Shown: piece after piece, positions 35,238 through 43,017 of the stretch
How the letters are laid out: every line of letters begins with the position of its first letter
How positions within the stretch are numbered: position 1 is the stretch's first letter
Origin: Variovorax paradoxus
GTDB lineage: Bacteria > Pseudomonadota > Gammaproteobacteria > Burkholderiales > Burkholderiaceae_C
Reading direction: 5' to 3'
Length of the DNA stretch: 64,000 nt
Assembly (NCBI RefSeq): GCF_030815855.1
Contig: NZ_JAUSXG010000001.1
Location: 4,154,001 to 4,218,000 of the forward strand
Position numbers and translations under genes: made by a program
The notes under the pieces: model-generated
What the model saw: only the letters and a program-made list of their open reading frames with translations
Told to the model about the DNA's origin: nothing
Database searches by the model: none

Positions 35238-35278
35238 TGCCGATTTCGGCACTGCTTACTTCATGTGAAAAATTTCAC
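35238..35278. promoter_or_regulatory. Two inverted repeats in a divergent intergenic region
   Basis: TGCCGATTTCGGCA (35238-35251, extendable to 10-bp arms with one mismatch) and GTGAAAAATTTCAC (35265-35278) lie between the divergent 87-residue and DUF4142 genes. Each has 6-bp perfect arms and a 2-bp centre. They look like operators rather than terminators. The remainder of the 299-bp gap shows nothing clear. Confidence 0.4.
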
Positions 35279-35505
35279 GGGATGTCACTGTACACAGGCT
35301 GGAATTGATGAGTTGCGGCTGCGAGAAGAAAGCGGTGGCCTCCGGGTCCAATGGCCGGCAAGCGACGTTGGCGGACGCCGGATCGCAAGGGGTTGACGGC
35401 TGCAGATGCAGCCAGCGTCCGACACGGCGCGCCCTGTGCGGGACTTAGATTGAGCCCGCCTCGCCGAGGCGAAGGACCCGCCGTCGCCGGGCTGCAAGGA
35501 AAACC

Positions 35506-36057
35506 ATGAAAAAGCTCGATACCCTCCCGCGCGCCCTGCTGCTTGCTGGCCTGGCGGCGCTCGCCGGCGGATGTGCGGCTCCGCAAGACCCAGCCGCCAC
35601 CCCGGGCACGGTGCGCCCGGGCGGCCTTCAAGACCCTCAGTTCGTGACCGCGGCGGCAGGCAACGGACGTTACGAGGTGCAGGCTTCGCGCCTGGCCATG
35701 TACCGCGCCGCGAGCCCGCAGGTTCGAAGCTATGCGCAGATGCTCGTCGACCATCACACGCTGGCCAACAACGAGCTCATGGACCTGGTGCGCGCCCGCG
35801 GCATGCGGTTGCCCGGCGTGCTCCCGCGCGACAAGCGCACGAAGCTGGACCGCCTTGCATCGGCCTCGGGCAGCGAATTCGACCGCATGTACATCCGGCT
35901 CGTGGGCATCGAAGACCACCAGGCGGACATCGCGCTCTTCGAGCGTGCCAGCCGCGAACTTCGCGACCCCGAGCTGCGGGCCTGGGCGAGCAAGACGCTG
36001 CCCACCCTGCGCTCGCATCTCGACAGAGCGCAATCGCTCGGTTCGGCATTGCGCTGA
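35506..36057 (+). CDS. DUF4142-family lipoprotein
   Basis: A 183-residue protein with a lipobox LAGGC (cysteine at 23) and a helical DUF4142 domain of the ferritin-like look. Segments FVTAAAGNGRYEVQASRLA, RSYAQMLVDHHTLANNEL and FDRMYIRLVGIEDHQADIALFE carry the His pairs typical of the family. It should sit in the outer membrane facing the periplasm. The function of DUF4142 proteins is not established; they are often found among stress genes. It converges on an epoxide-hydrolase-like gene 4 bp away. Confidence 0.82.
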   Translation: MKKLDTLPRALLLAGLAALAGGCAAPQDPAATPGTVRPGGLQDPQFVTAAAGNGRYEVQASRLAMYRAASPQVRSYAQMLVDHHTLANNELMDLVRARGMRLPGVLPRDKRTKLDRLASASGSEFDRMYIRLVGIEDHQADIALFERASRELRDPELRAWASKTLPTLRSHLDRAQSLGSALR

Positions 36058-36061
36058 TCGT

Positions 36062-36910
36062 TCAGGCCTCGGCGAGAAACGCGATCAGCAACGCGTTCAC
36101 TTCCTCGGGCCGCTCGTGGTGCAGCCAGTGCGTGGCACCCGGCAGGTGAACCACTTCGCACGCGCCGCAGAATGCCGCGCCCGCTTCGGCCAGCCCGCTG
36201 GAGAGCGCCGGATCGGCATCGCCCCAGAGAACCGTTGCCGGAATCTCGATGCGCCGCCCGAGCGGACGTGCCAGCGGCATCGCGCGATACCAGTTGAGCA
36301 TGGCATGAAGCGCGCCCTCCCGCGACCACGCGTCGCGGTACTTGGCCAGCGCTGTCTCGTCGAAGGTTCCGGGCGGGCTGCGGCCGGTCAGCGTGAGCGC
36401 AAGCAGTGCATGGTCGTTTGCGCTCAGCGCCAGCTCGGGCAGCCAAGGCATCTGGAAGAAGCCGACGTAGGCGCTGCGCACCGCCTGCAGCGGATGGGTG
36501 AGCGCATAGCTTGCCAAGGTTGCCGGATGCGGCGCGTTCAGAATGGCAAGACGGCTCAGCCGCTCTGGCTCCCGTGCAGCGAGATGCCATGCAACGATGC
36601 CGCCCCAGTCATGGCCCACGAGAGCGAAGCGCTCGTGCCCGAGCTGGCTGCATATCTCGCACACATCGTCGGCCAGCGTATCGAGCGCATAGGCGCCGAT
36701 GCCGGCCGGCTTGTCGGACTCGCCATACCCGCGCTGGTCGGGCACGATCACCCGCCAACCGGCGTTTGCGAGCGGCGCCATCTGGTGCCGCCAGCCGTAC
36801 CAGAATTCCGGGAACCCGTGCAGCAGGACCACCGGTGGACCGTCCTCCGGCCCGCAGGTCGCCAGGTGAAAGCCGATGCCGTTCGCGGCAATGCGGTGAT
36901 GGCGGATCAA
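36062..36910 (-). CDS. Alpha/beta hydrolase, epoxide hydrolase/dehalogenase type
   Basis: A 282-residue hydrolase. The HGFPEFWYGWRHQM oxyanion segment, the nucleophile aspartate in VGHDWGGIVAWH and the late histidine in THWLHHE match the soluble epoxide hydrolase/haloacetate dehalogenase branch, which uses Asp instead of Ser. No in-frame ATG precedes the conserved region. A TTG at 36910 overlaps the stop of the DUF378 gene as TTGA, which I take as a coupled start. The substrate is unknown. Confidence 0.8.
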   Translation of the reverse strand: MIRHHRIAANGIGFHLATCGPEDGPPVVLLHGFPEFWYGWRHQMAPLANAGWRVIVPDQRGYGESDKPAGIGAYALDTLADDVCEICSQLGHERFALVGHDWGGIVAWHLAAREPERLSRLAILNAPHPATLASYALTHPLQAVRSAYVGFFQMPWLPELALSANDHALLALTLTGRSPPGTFDETALAKYRDAWSREGALHAMLNWYRAMPLARPLGRRIEIPATVLWGDADPALSSGLAEAGAAFCGACEVVHLPGATHWLHHERPEEVNALLIAFLAEA

Positions 36911-37152
36911 CTGCGCGGCACCAGTCGCATCGGCATGGTCAGGCCGTAGAGGCCCGCCAGCCCAACCAGCACATAGACGACCCGGCTGGCCATCGACATG
37001 TCGCCGAAGATGGCGGCGACCAGATCGAAGTTGAACGCGCCGACAAGGCCCCAGTTGACGGCCCCGACGATCATCAGGAGCAGCGCGATCCAGTCCGCGA
37101 CGCCGAGAGAATGTTTGGCGAGGGCGGCGTTGCTGCGAAGGGTAGTGCTCAT
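36907..37152 (-). CDS. DUF378-family small membrane protein
   Basis: An 81-residue inner-membrane protein with two hydrophobic segments (IALLLMIVGAVNWGLVGAF and VVYVLVGLAGLYGLTMPMR), the hallmark of DUF378. Function is unknown. The start codon is preceded by AGGAG. The gene is coupled to the hydrolase downstream. Its 112-bp upstream gap holds an inverted repeat with arms GCGTTGAA (37164-37171) and TTCAACGC (37182-37189). Confidence 0.85.
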   Translation of the reverse strand: MSTTLRSNAALAKHSLGVADWIALLLMIVGAVNWGLVGAFNFDLVAAIFGDMSMASRVVYVLVGLAGLYGLTMPMRLVPRS

Positions 37153-37163
37153 CGAATGCTCCT

Positions 37164-37189
37164 GCGTTGAAAGAAAACGAATTCAACGC
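37164..37189. promoter_or_regulatory. Inverted repeat upstream of the DUF378 gene
   Basis: Perfect 8-bp arms GCGTTGAA and TTCAACGC are separated by 10 bp, 12 bp upstream of the start codon. It may be an operator or a leader hairpin; nothing decides between them. Confidence 0.35.
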
Positions 37190-37264
37190 GGATGCTCTTC
37201 GGCAGACCGGGCCGCTGCGTAGGAAAAAATCCGGTGCAGGCGTCGGTGCCGCCAGCGTTACGGT

Positions 37265-37558
37265 TCAGGGCGCCGGCTCGATGGCGGTCACGACGATCTT
37301 GCCGTCGATCTTCTCGGCCTGGAAGCGCACCTTCTCGCCGGTCTTTACCTTGTCGAGCAAGGCGTCTTCCTTGACGCCGAAAACCATGGTCATGCCGGGC
37401 ATGTCCAGGTCCGTCAGCGGGCCGTGCTTGATCGTGATTTTCTTGTTGTCCTTGTCGACTTTTCGGACCTCGCCGTCGGCGAGTTCCGCGGCCGCCACGG
37501 CGCCGGTGAGCGAAAGTGCGGCAACGAAGGCCGCGAGTGCGATACGGATGTTCGACAT
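37265..37558 (-). CDS. CusF-like periplasmic copper-binding protein
   Basis: A 97-residue secreted protein with signal peptide cleaved near VAAAE and a small beta-barrel CusF domain. The Cu(I) ligands histidine (IKHGP) and two methionines (PGMTM) are present, but the tryptophan that caps copper in E. coli CusF is a methionine here (DMPGM), giving a site with three methionines and one histidine. It would pass copper between periplasmic partners. It is the last gene of a five-gene copper operon, 16 bp after the cupredoxin gene. Confidence 0.85.
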   Translation of the reverse strand: MSNIRIALAAFVAALSLTGAVAAAELADGEVRKVDKDNKKITIKHGPLTDLDMPGMTMVFGVKEDALLDKVKTGEKVRFQAEKIDGKIVVTAIEPAP

Positions 37559-37574
37559 CTGGGTTTTCCTTGCT

Positions 37575-38069
37575 TTACTTGGCGGCCTTGGCGATCTTGA
37601 CCGCGCCCTTCATGCCGGCGTCGTAGTGGCCCGGTTGCAGGCAACCGAAGTCGACCTTGCCGGCCTTGGTGAACTGCCACACGATCTCGCCGGTCTTGCC
37701 CGCGGCCAGCGTCACCATGTTCGGATCGGCGTGCTCCATTTCCGGGTTCTTCTTCATGGCCTCGTAGTGCTCCTTGAGCTCCTGCTCGGTTCCGAGCACG
37801 AGCTCGTGCTTCAGCTGACCGGAGTTCTTGACGACGAAGCGGACGGTTTCGCCCTGCTTCACGGTGATGTCGGCGGGCGTGAAGCGCATCGAGTCGGCCA
37901 TGTCGACATTGATGGTGCGCGTGGCTTCGGCAGCCACGCCGGGACTGCCGATGGCCGCATCGGCATCGTGCCCATGGCCGCCGGCATGGTTGCCGGCGGC
38001 CGAGGCGCCCGTGGCCGCCAGCGCGGCGAAGGCGGCGGAAAAAGCGATATGGCGAAGCGTGTGTTTCAT
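37575..38069 (-). CDS. CopI-like cupredoxin
   Basis: A 164-residue periplasmic protein with signal peptide (to about ASAAG) and a plastocyanin-like domain. The type 1 copper site appears as the early histidine in LKHELV and the C-terminal C-H-M set in FGCLQPGHYDAGM. A His-rich stretch (HAGGHGHDAD) follows the signal peptide. CopI-type proteins protect against periplasmic copper in betaproteobacteria. The gene follows the multicopper oxidase gene by 19 bp in the copper operon. Confidence 0.85.
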   Translation of the reverse strand: MKHTLRHIAFSAAFAALAATGASAAGNHAGGHGHDADAAIGSPGVAAEATRTINVDMADSMRFTPADITVKQGETVRFVVKNSGQLKHELVLGTEQELKEHYEAMKKNPEMEHADPNMVTLAAGKTGEIVWQFTKAGKVDFGCLQPGHYDAGMKGAVKIAKAAK

Positions 38070-38088
38070 GGTCTTCCTTTCAAAAAAA

Positions 38089-39513
38089 TCAATGCCCGGC
38101 ATGGCCGGAACTGGCCTTGCCCGGCTTGCGGACCTGTACTTCGATGTTGTTGGCAGGCATGTTCTGCGCGGGCATGGCAGCCGCGCCGGCACCGCGCTGG
38201 CGGGCAGGCTCCGGCGGCGCGGCATCCAGTTCGTAGGCGACGGTGCCCTTGGGGTGCTTGAACCAGCCGGGGTTGCTGTAGTCGCCGGCCTTCTGGTTCT
38301 TGCGCACCTTCACGACGCTGAACATGCCGCCCATCTCGACCGAACCGAAGGGCCCTTCGCCCGTCATCATTCGCGCGGTGTTGTCGGGAATCGGCATTTC
38401 CATCTCGCCCATGTCGGCCATGCCGCGCTCGCCCATCACCATGTAGTCGGGCACAAGGTTCGTGATCTGCTTGACCACGTCCTTGTGGTCGAGGCCAATC
38501 ATCGTGGGCACGTCGTGACCCATTGCGTTCATGGTGTGATGGCTCTTGTGGCAGTGGAAAGCCCAGTCGCCCTCCTCGTCGGCCAGGAACTCGATCTGGC
38601 GCATCTGGCCGACCGCCACGTCGGTGGTCACCTCGTACTGGCGCGTGCTCCTGGGCGTGGGGCCGCCGTCGGTGCCCGTCACCAGAAACTCATGCCCGTG
38701 CAGGTGCATCGGGTGGTTGGTCATCGTCAGGTTGCCGATGCGGATGCGCACCTTGTCATTGAGCCTCACGTTGAGCGAGTCGATGCCAGGGAAGATGCGG
38801 CTGTTCCACGACCAGAGATTGAAGTCCAGCATCGTCATGATCTTGGGCGTCGCGCTGCCGGGCTCCACGTCGTAGGCGTTGAGCAGGAACACGAAGTCGC
38901 GGTCGACCTTCTCGATCAGCGGATGCTCGGCCTTCGGGTGCGTGACCCAGAAGCCCATCATTCCCATCGCCATCTGCGTCATCTCGTCGGCATGCGGGTG
39001 ATACATGAAGGTGCCGGGGCGGCGTGCGACGAATTCGTAGACGAAGGTCTTCCCCGGGCGAATGGGCCGCTGGGTCAGGCCCGAGACACCGTCCATGCCG
39101 TTGGGCAGGCGCTGGCCGTGCCAATGCACGCTGGTGTGCTCGGGCAGCTTGTTGGTCACGAAGATCCGCACGCGGTCCCCTTCGACGACCTCGATGGTCG
39201 GGCCCGGCGACTGGCCGTTGTAGCCCCACAGGTTGGCCTTGAAGCCGGGTGCCATTTCGCGCACCACGGGCTCGGCCACGAGATGGAACTCCTTCACGCC
39301 GTTGTTCATGCGCCATGGCAGGGTCCAGCCGTTGAGCGTGACCACGGGGTTGTAGGGCCGCCCGCTCGAAGGCACGAGCGGCGGCATGGTGTTGGGCGTG
39401 GTCTGCAGCACGGGTTCGGGCAAGGCGGCCATCGCCACCTTGCTCACGCTCGCGGCAGCGATGGCGCCCGTGATGGCACCCGCGCCGCTCAGAAAATTGC
39501 GTCTGTTGGTCAT
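38089..39513 (-). CDS. Tat-exported multicopper oxidase, CopA/laccase type
   Basis: A 474-residue periplasmic oxidase with a twin-arginine signal (NRRNFLSGAG). All four copper motifs are present: HWHGQ, YHPHAD, NHPMHLHGHEF and FHCHKSHHTMNAMGHD, so both type 1 and trinuclear sites can be filled. Methionine-rich segments (MTQMAMGMMGF, MGERGMADMGEMEMPI) suggest oxidation of Cu(I). The C-terminus is Pro/Ala/Met-rich and ends His-Ala-Gly-His. The start is the ATG at 39513; an in-frame TTG at 39522 is possible. It lies 30 bp after the TolC-like gene. Confidence 0.9.
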   Translation of the reverse strand: MTNRRNFLSGAGAITGAIAAASVSKVAMAALPEPVLQTTPNTMPPLVPSSGRPYNPVVTLNGWTLPWRMNNGVKEFHLVAEPVVREMAPGFKANLWGYNGQSPGPTIEVVEGDRVRIFVTNKLPEHTSVHWHGQRLPNGMDGVSGLTQRPIRPGKTFVYEFVARRPGTFMYHPHADEMTQMAMGMMGFWVTHPKAEHPLIEKVDRDFVFLLNAYDVEPGSATPKIMTMLDFNLWSWNSRIFPGIDSLNVRLNDKVRIRIGNLTMTNHPMHLHGHEFLVTGTDGGPTPRSTRQYEVTTDVAVGQMRQIEFLADEEGDWAFHCHKSHHTMNAMGHDVPTMIGLDHKDVVKQITNLVPDYMVMGERGMADMGEMEMPIPDNTARMMTGEGPFGSVEMGGMFSVVKVRKNQKAGDYSNPGWFKHPKGTVAYELDAAPPEPARQRGAGAAAMPAQNMPANNIEVQVRKPGKASSGHAGH

Positions 39514-39543
39514 GTCGTTCAAATCGTTGGTGGGCGTGCGCGC

Positions 39544-40968
39544 TCAGTGGGCGGCACTTGCGGTGGCGGCCTCGCCGCCCGAACCGGCTGCGGAGGCGCC
39601 CATGGCCGTCGGCTTTCCGATGACCGAGGCTGCCAGGGCGGCGTCGGCCAGCCAGAACTGCTGCTGGGCGTTGATGGCGTTGGTTACGCTGGCAACCTGG
39701 TCGCGCGCTTCGGCCAGCAGCTCGAAGACGCCGATCAGCATGCCGTTGTAGCGAAGCACGTTCTCGTCGGCCATGGTCTGGCGCAGCGGCACGATCTCGT
39801 CGCGGTAGTGCCGCGCGATGTCGTAGGCGGTGCGGTAGGCCGAGTAGCCTTCGCGCAGCTGCGACGAGGCGCCGCGCACGGTGGCGTCGTAGCGGTTGGC
39901 CGCGGCCAGCGACTGCGCGCTGAGCGCGTCGCGCTGCGCCGAGCCCCAGTCGAACAGCGGCAGCCGGATGTCGAGTTCGAAGCCGCGCCGCGTGCTCTTC
40001 GTGCCTTCCGCGTTGTCGAAGATCGTGTCGCGCCGGCCACCCACCTCCACGTCGACGAAGGTCGACAGCAGGTTGAGGCCCTGCGACTTGCCCGCCACAT
40101 CGAGCTGTGCGCGCGCGAGCTGCACGTCGAGCCGCTGTTCGGTCGCGGTGGCGGCCACTTCCTTCGGCTCGCGCGGCGCCTTGGGCAAGTCGGGCAACCG
40201 CTCGGGCAATGCCAGCTTCGCGGCCTGCGCGTCGTCCAGGCCCAGGGCACGAATCAGTTCCTCGCGCGCAGCCGTGGCGGCGTGCTGCGCCGAGGCCAAC
40301 TGCGTGGTCGCATCGGCATAGAAGACCTGCTGGCGCGCGCGCTGCAGTTTGCTGAAGTTGCCGATCTGCTGCATGCGGCGCGCGAGCTCCGCGCTGGCCT
40401 GGGCCGAGCGGTTCACCTGTTCGGCGTATTGCAGCGTCTGCTGCGCGGCCACTGCACGGACCCAGGCCTGCCGCACCTGCGTGACCTGGTCGACCACGGC
40501 GCCGGTGAGCTGCACCCTGGCCTGGCCGGCCTGGCTTCGCGAGATGGACAGGCGCTGCGGCAGCAGGATCAGATCCACCAGGCCGAAGGACAGCAGCCGG
40601 CCGAGCTCGAGCTCGCTGTTCAGGCGCATGCGCTCGAAGGTGAAGACCGGGTTCGGCAGCCGGCTCGCCTGGTTGGCCGCCGCGATGTCGCCCCAGCTCT
40701 GCGCCACCAGGGCCTGCACCGAGGGGCTGTTGGCCAGCGCGAGCTGCACCGCATCGGTTTGCGACAGCGGCTTGGACAGCAGCTCCTGCGACAGCGCCGA
40801 GCGGCGGTCGCGCTGTTCCTGCGTGCGGCTGAGTTCGAGCTTGCCGCCGGTGAACTGACGGGCGTGGGTGTTGGTGTCCTGCAGCGCGTCGTCGATGCCG
40901 ACCGAGGCGCATCCGGCCAACAGGGCAGCCGCAAAGGCGACGGCCGCCAGGCGCATGGCCCGCTTCAT
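39544..40968 (-). CDS. TolC-family outer-membrane channel lipoprotein of the copper operon
   Basis: A 474-residue outer-membrane efflux protein. It has a lipobox LLAGC near residue 20 and the long helical repeats of the TolC fold with two related halves (TDAVQLALANSPSVQAL; EQRLDVQLARAQLDVAG). It is the outer-membrane part expected for metal efflux, yet no RND pump or membrane-fusion protein is encoded nearby, which is unusual. It overlaps the preceding small gene by ATGA. It may partner with a pump elsewhere, or export copper in a simpler way. Confidence 0.85.
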   Translation of the reverse strand: MKRAMRLAAVAFAAALLAGCASVGIDDALQDTNTHARQFTGGKLELSRTQEQRDRRSALSQELLSKPLSQTDAVQLALANSPSVQALVAQSWGDIAAANQASRLPNPVFTFERMRLNSELELGRLLSFGLVDLILLPQRLSISRSQAGQARVQLTGAVVDQVTQVRQAWVRAVAAQQTLQYAEQVNRSAQASAELARRMQQIGNFSKLQRARQQVFYADATTQLASAQHAATAAREELIRALGLDDAQAAKLALPERLPDLPKAPREPKEVAATATEQRLDVQLARAQLDVAGKSQGLNLLSTFVDVEVGGRRDTIFDNAEGTKSTRRGFELDIRLPLFDWGSAQRDALSAQSLAAANRYDATVRGASSQLREGYSAYRTAYDIARHYRDEIVPLRQTMADENVLRYNGMLIGVFELLAEARDQVASVTNAINAQQQFWLADAALAASVIGKPTAMGASAAGSGGEAATASAAH

Positions 40969-41336
40969 GGCTGCTCCTTCTTCGCGGGCATCGGCATCGT
41001 GTGGCCCTGGTGCGCGGCAGCTGGTGCGTCCGACGCAGCCTGGGCGGCCGGCTCGGTCCCGGCCGCGCCGGTGCCTGCCGCTTCCTTGGCGTAGGCCTGC
41101 CAACCGCCGCGCTGGCGCACGGTCTCGTTGGCCTCCTTCCACGGAACGGGTTCTTCGTCGGCGAAGGGGCGATAGCCGTCGAAGGCGGACTTGTAGGTCA
41201 GGACGGCGGGTGCCGCCGCCCCCGGCGCCGGGGCAGCAGGCGCGGGTGCCGTATCAGGCGGGGTCTGCGCCATCGCAGCAAGCGCTGCCATGGCGGGAAA
41301 TACGGCCAGCCAACGGGCCGGCGATGAATGGAACAT
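40965..41336 (-). CDS. Small secreted protein of the copper operon, unknown
   Basis: A 123-residue protein with a signal peptide (hydrophobic to about AMAQ) and a long Ala/Pro linker. The only conserved-looking block is YKSAFDGYRPFADEEPVPWKEANETVRQRGGWQAYA, followed by an Ala-rich tail with His-Thr-Met-Pro-Met. The methionines and histidine at the end could bind copper. It starts the operon with the TolC-like gene, which it overlaps. I recognise no characterised family. Confidence 0.7.
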   Translation of the reverse strand: MFHSSPARWLAVFPAMAALAAMAQTPPDTAPAPAAPAPGAAAPAVLTYKSAFDGYRPFADEEPVPWKEANETVRQRGGWQAYAKEAAGTGAAGTEPAAQAASDAPAAAHQGHTMPMPAKKEQP

Positions 41337-41423
41337 GGAGTCCTCGCAACTTGTTCATGAGCGGAGTGCGCCAGAACTGCCTGAAGAGGCATGGCGCACG
41401 CGATGCATGAGCGTTCGCAGCGG

Positions 41424-41442
41424 CCCGCGACGAGGTCGCGGG
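41424..41442 (-). terminator. Hairpin downstream of the His-rich gene
   Basis: Arms CCCGCGAC (41424-41431) and GTCGCGGG (41435-41442) pair perfectly around a 3-base loop, 12 bp after the stop of the His-rich gene. No T-run follows. Confidence 0.4.
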
Positions 41443-41454
41443 TGCACGAACGCG

Positions 41455-41895
41455 TTAGGCGCGAGGAGGTTTGTCGAGAACGCGTGGCGCGAGGGTGGCC
41501 ATCGCGAGGGGCGGCTCCACCAAGTCTGCGCGAGGCAGGCCGTGGAGCACCGGGAATTCCAGCGTGCTGATCAGCGCGGTGCCGTGGCATGCACCGCAGG
41601 TGCCGCACTTGTGCATCGTGTCGGGCTCGGCGCTTGCGGTTTTGCCGGCGCTGTCGTCCGTGGATGGCTTGGCTTGGTGGTGATGGTCCGCATGCCCGTC
41701 GCTGTGCGGTTGCGCGGCTTGGCCATGCGCATGCGACCCGACCGATTCCGTGGTGGCCGCGGTCATTGCACCCGCGTGAGTACCGCCATCGCCCGGTCCG
41801 CAGAAGACCATGGCTGCCGCCGCGTACCCCTGGAACGGCACGGCGAACATCATGACCCAGAGGACAAACAGGCGAACCCGATACATGCGGCGCAT
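41455..41895 (-). CDS. His-rich secreted or membrane-anchored protein, unknown
   Basis: A 146-residue protein with an N-terminal hydrophobic segment (VLFVLWVMMFAVPF-like) and a His-rich middle (SHAHGQ, HADHHHQ), then a cysteine cluster KCGTCGACH. The His and Cys groups suggest metal binding, consistent with the copper operon lying just downstream on the same strand. It is separated from that operon by a hairpin, so it may be its own unit. The start is the ATG at 41895; the ATG at 41886 is also possible. The divergent M48 protease gene starts 254 bp away. Confidence 0.65.
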   Translation of the reverse strand: MRRMYRVRLFVLWVMMFAVPFQGYAAAAMVFCGPGDGGTHAGAMTAATTESVGSHAHGQAAQPHSDGHADHHHQAKPSTDDSAGKTASAEPDTMHKCGTCGACHGTALISTLEFPVLHGLPRADLVEPPLAMATLAPRVLDKPPRA

Positions 41896-42149
41896 TCTAC
41901 TGAGCGAAGCAATGGCAACAAGCCCGGCTCAGGATTTCGGGCCGCTGTTTCATTCGGAAAAGACGGCATTAATACTTTTGATCAGCACTGTCTTTTCTGC
42001 TGCGCACGATGGCGATCAAAGCCGGTAACAACGCGTTGCGCTCACCTATGATGGCGCCGCTGTTGCGCAGCGGCGGCCGGTCCAATCGGCCACCGCGGCT
42101 CGATCAGCGTGATGCAATGACTTTTAAATATTCGAAGAAAGGGAGCTTC

Positions 42150-42920
42150 ATGCACCAACTCAAACCGATCGCCGCCTCCATCATCATGGCTGCAACGCTC
42201 GCAGGCTGCGGAGCCATCAAGAACGCAGACACCGGCGCCCTCACCCAAGCCGGCGGCTCCGCGTACAAGGCCATGTCGCTGACCGACGGAGACATCGCGA
42301 CGATGTCCGACCAATCGTGCGCCGCGATGGACCAGAAGAACCAGATCGCCCCCGCCAACAGCCGCTACACCACGCGGCTGAACCAGGTGGTGCGCGCCAT
42401 GCCCACCAGCGTGAACGGCAAGACCGCCAACTACAAGGTCTACCTGACCAAGGACGTGAACGCCTGGGCCATGGCCAACGGCTGCATCCGCGTCTACAGC
42501 GGGTTGATGGACCTGATGAACGACGACGAACTGCGCGGCGTCATCGGCCACGAAATCGGCCACGTCGCCCTGGGCCATTCCAAGGGCCGCATGCAAACGG
42601 CCTACGCCGCGTCGGCCGTTCGCGGCCTTGCCAGCGCAGCCGGCGGTGTCGTGGGCCAGCTGTCGCAATCGCAGGCCGGCGACCTCGGCGAGAAGTTCAT
42701 CAACGCCCAGTTTTCCCAGACTCAAGAGAGCGCAGCCGACAACTACTCCTTCGACCTGCTGACGGAACGCAAGCTCGAACGCAAGGGCCTGGTGAGCAGC
42801 TTCCAGAAGCTCGCCGCACTCGACACCGGCGGCTCGGGCAGCTCGATTCTCAGCTCCCACCCGCCATCGAGCGACCGCGCCGCAGCGATGCAGAAGCGCC
42901 TCGATACCAAGGCCAAGTAA
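42150..42920 (+). CDS. M48-family metalloprotease lipoprotein (YggG/LoiP-like)
   Basis: A 256-residue zinc protease anchored in the outer membrane. The lipobox is LAGCG (cysteine near residue 18). The zinc motif HEIGH is in IGHEIGHVALGHSKGR, and the third ligand glutamate is probably in QTQESAADNYS. It resembles E. coli YggG/LoiP, which acts in envelope protein quality control. The ATG at 42150 follows AAGGGAG. The converging aldehyde dehydrogenase gene is 97 bp away, with two terminator-like hairpins in between. Confidence 0.88.
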   Translation: MHQLKPIAASIIMAATLAGCGAIKNADTGALTQAGGSAYKAMSLTDGDIATMSDQSCAAMDQKNQIAPANSRYTTRLNQVVRAMPTSVNGKTANYKVYLTKDVNAWAMANGCIRVYSGLMDLMNDDELRGVIGHEIGHVALGHSKGRMQTAYAASAVRGLASAAGGVVGQLSQSQAGDLGEKFINAQFSQTQESAADNYSFDLLTERKLERKGLVSSFQKLAALDTGGSGSSILSSHPPSSDRAAAMQKRLDTKAK

Positions 42921-42943
42921 CGGCCCTGCGGCCCCCGGCCTCC

Positions 42944-43004
42944 CGCATCATCCTTCGATGATGCGATGACGACCGGCACGCGCCGTCTGCGCGCGTGCCG
43001 GTCG
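42944..43004. terminator. Two tandem hairpins between convergent genes
   Basis: Hairpin 1 has 9-bp perfect arms (42944-42952 and 42957-42965) with a CTTC loop. Hairpin 2 has 14-bp perfect arms (42970-42983 and 42991-43004) with a 7-base loop. They lie between the M48 gene and gabD and may end transcription from both sides. T-runs are weak. Confidence 0.6.
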
Positions 43005-43017
43005 CCAAGGCTCTCTC

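Noticed and set aside
35196..35396. 66-residue open frame in the gap before the DUF4142 gene
   Set aside because: It overlaps inverted repeats and shows no protein-like pattern or ribosome binding site.
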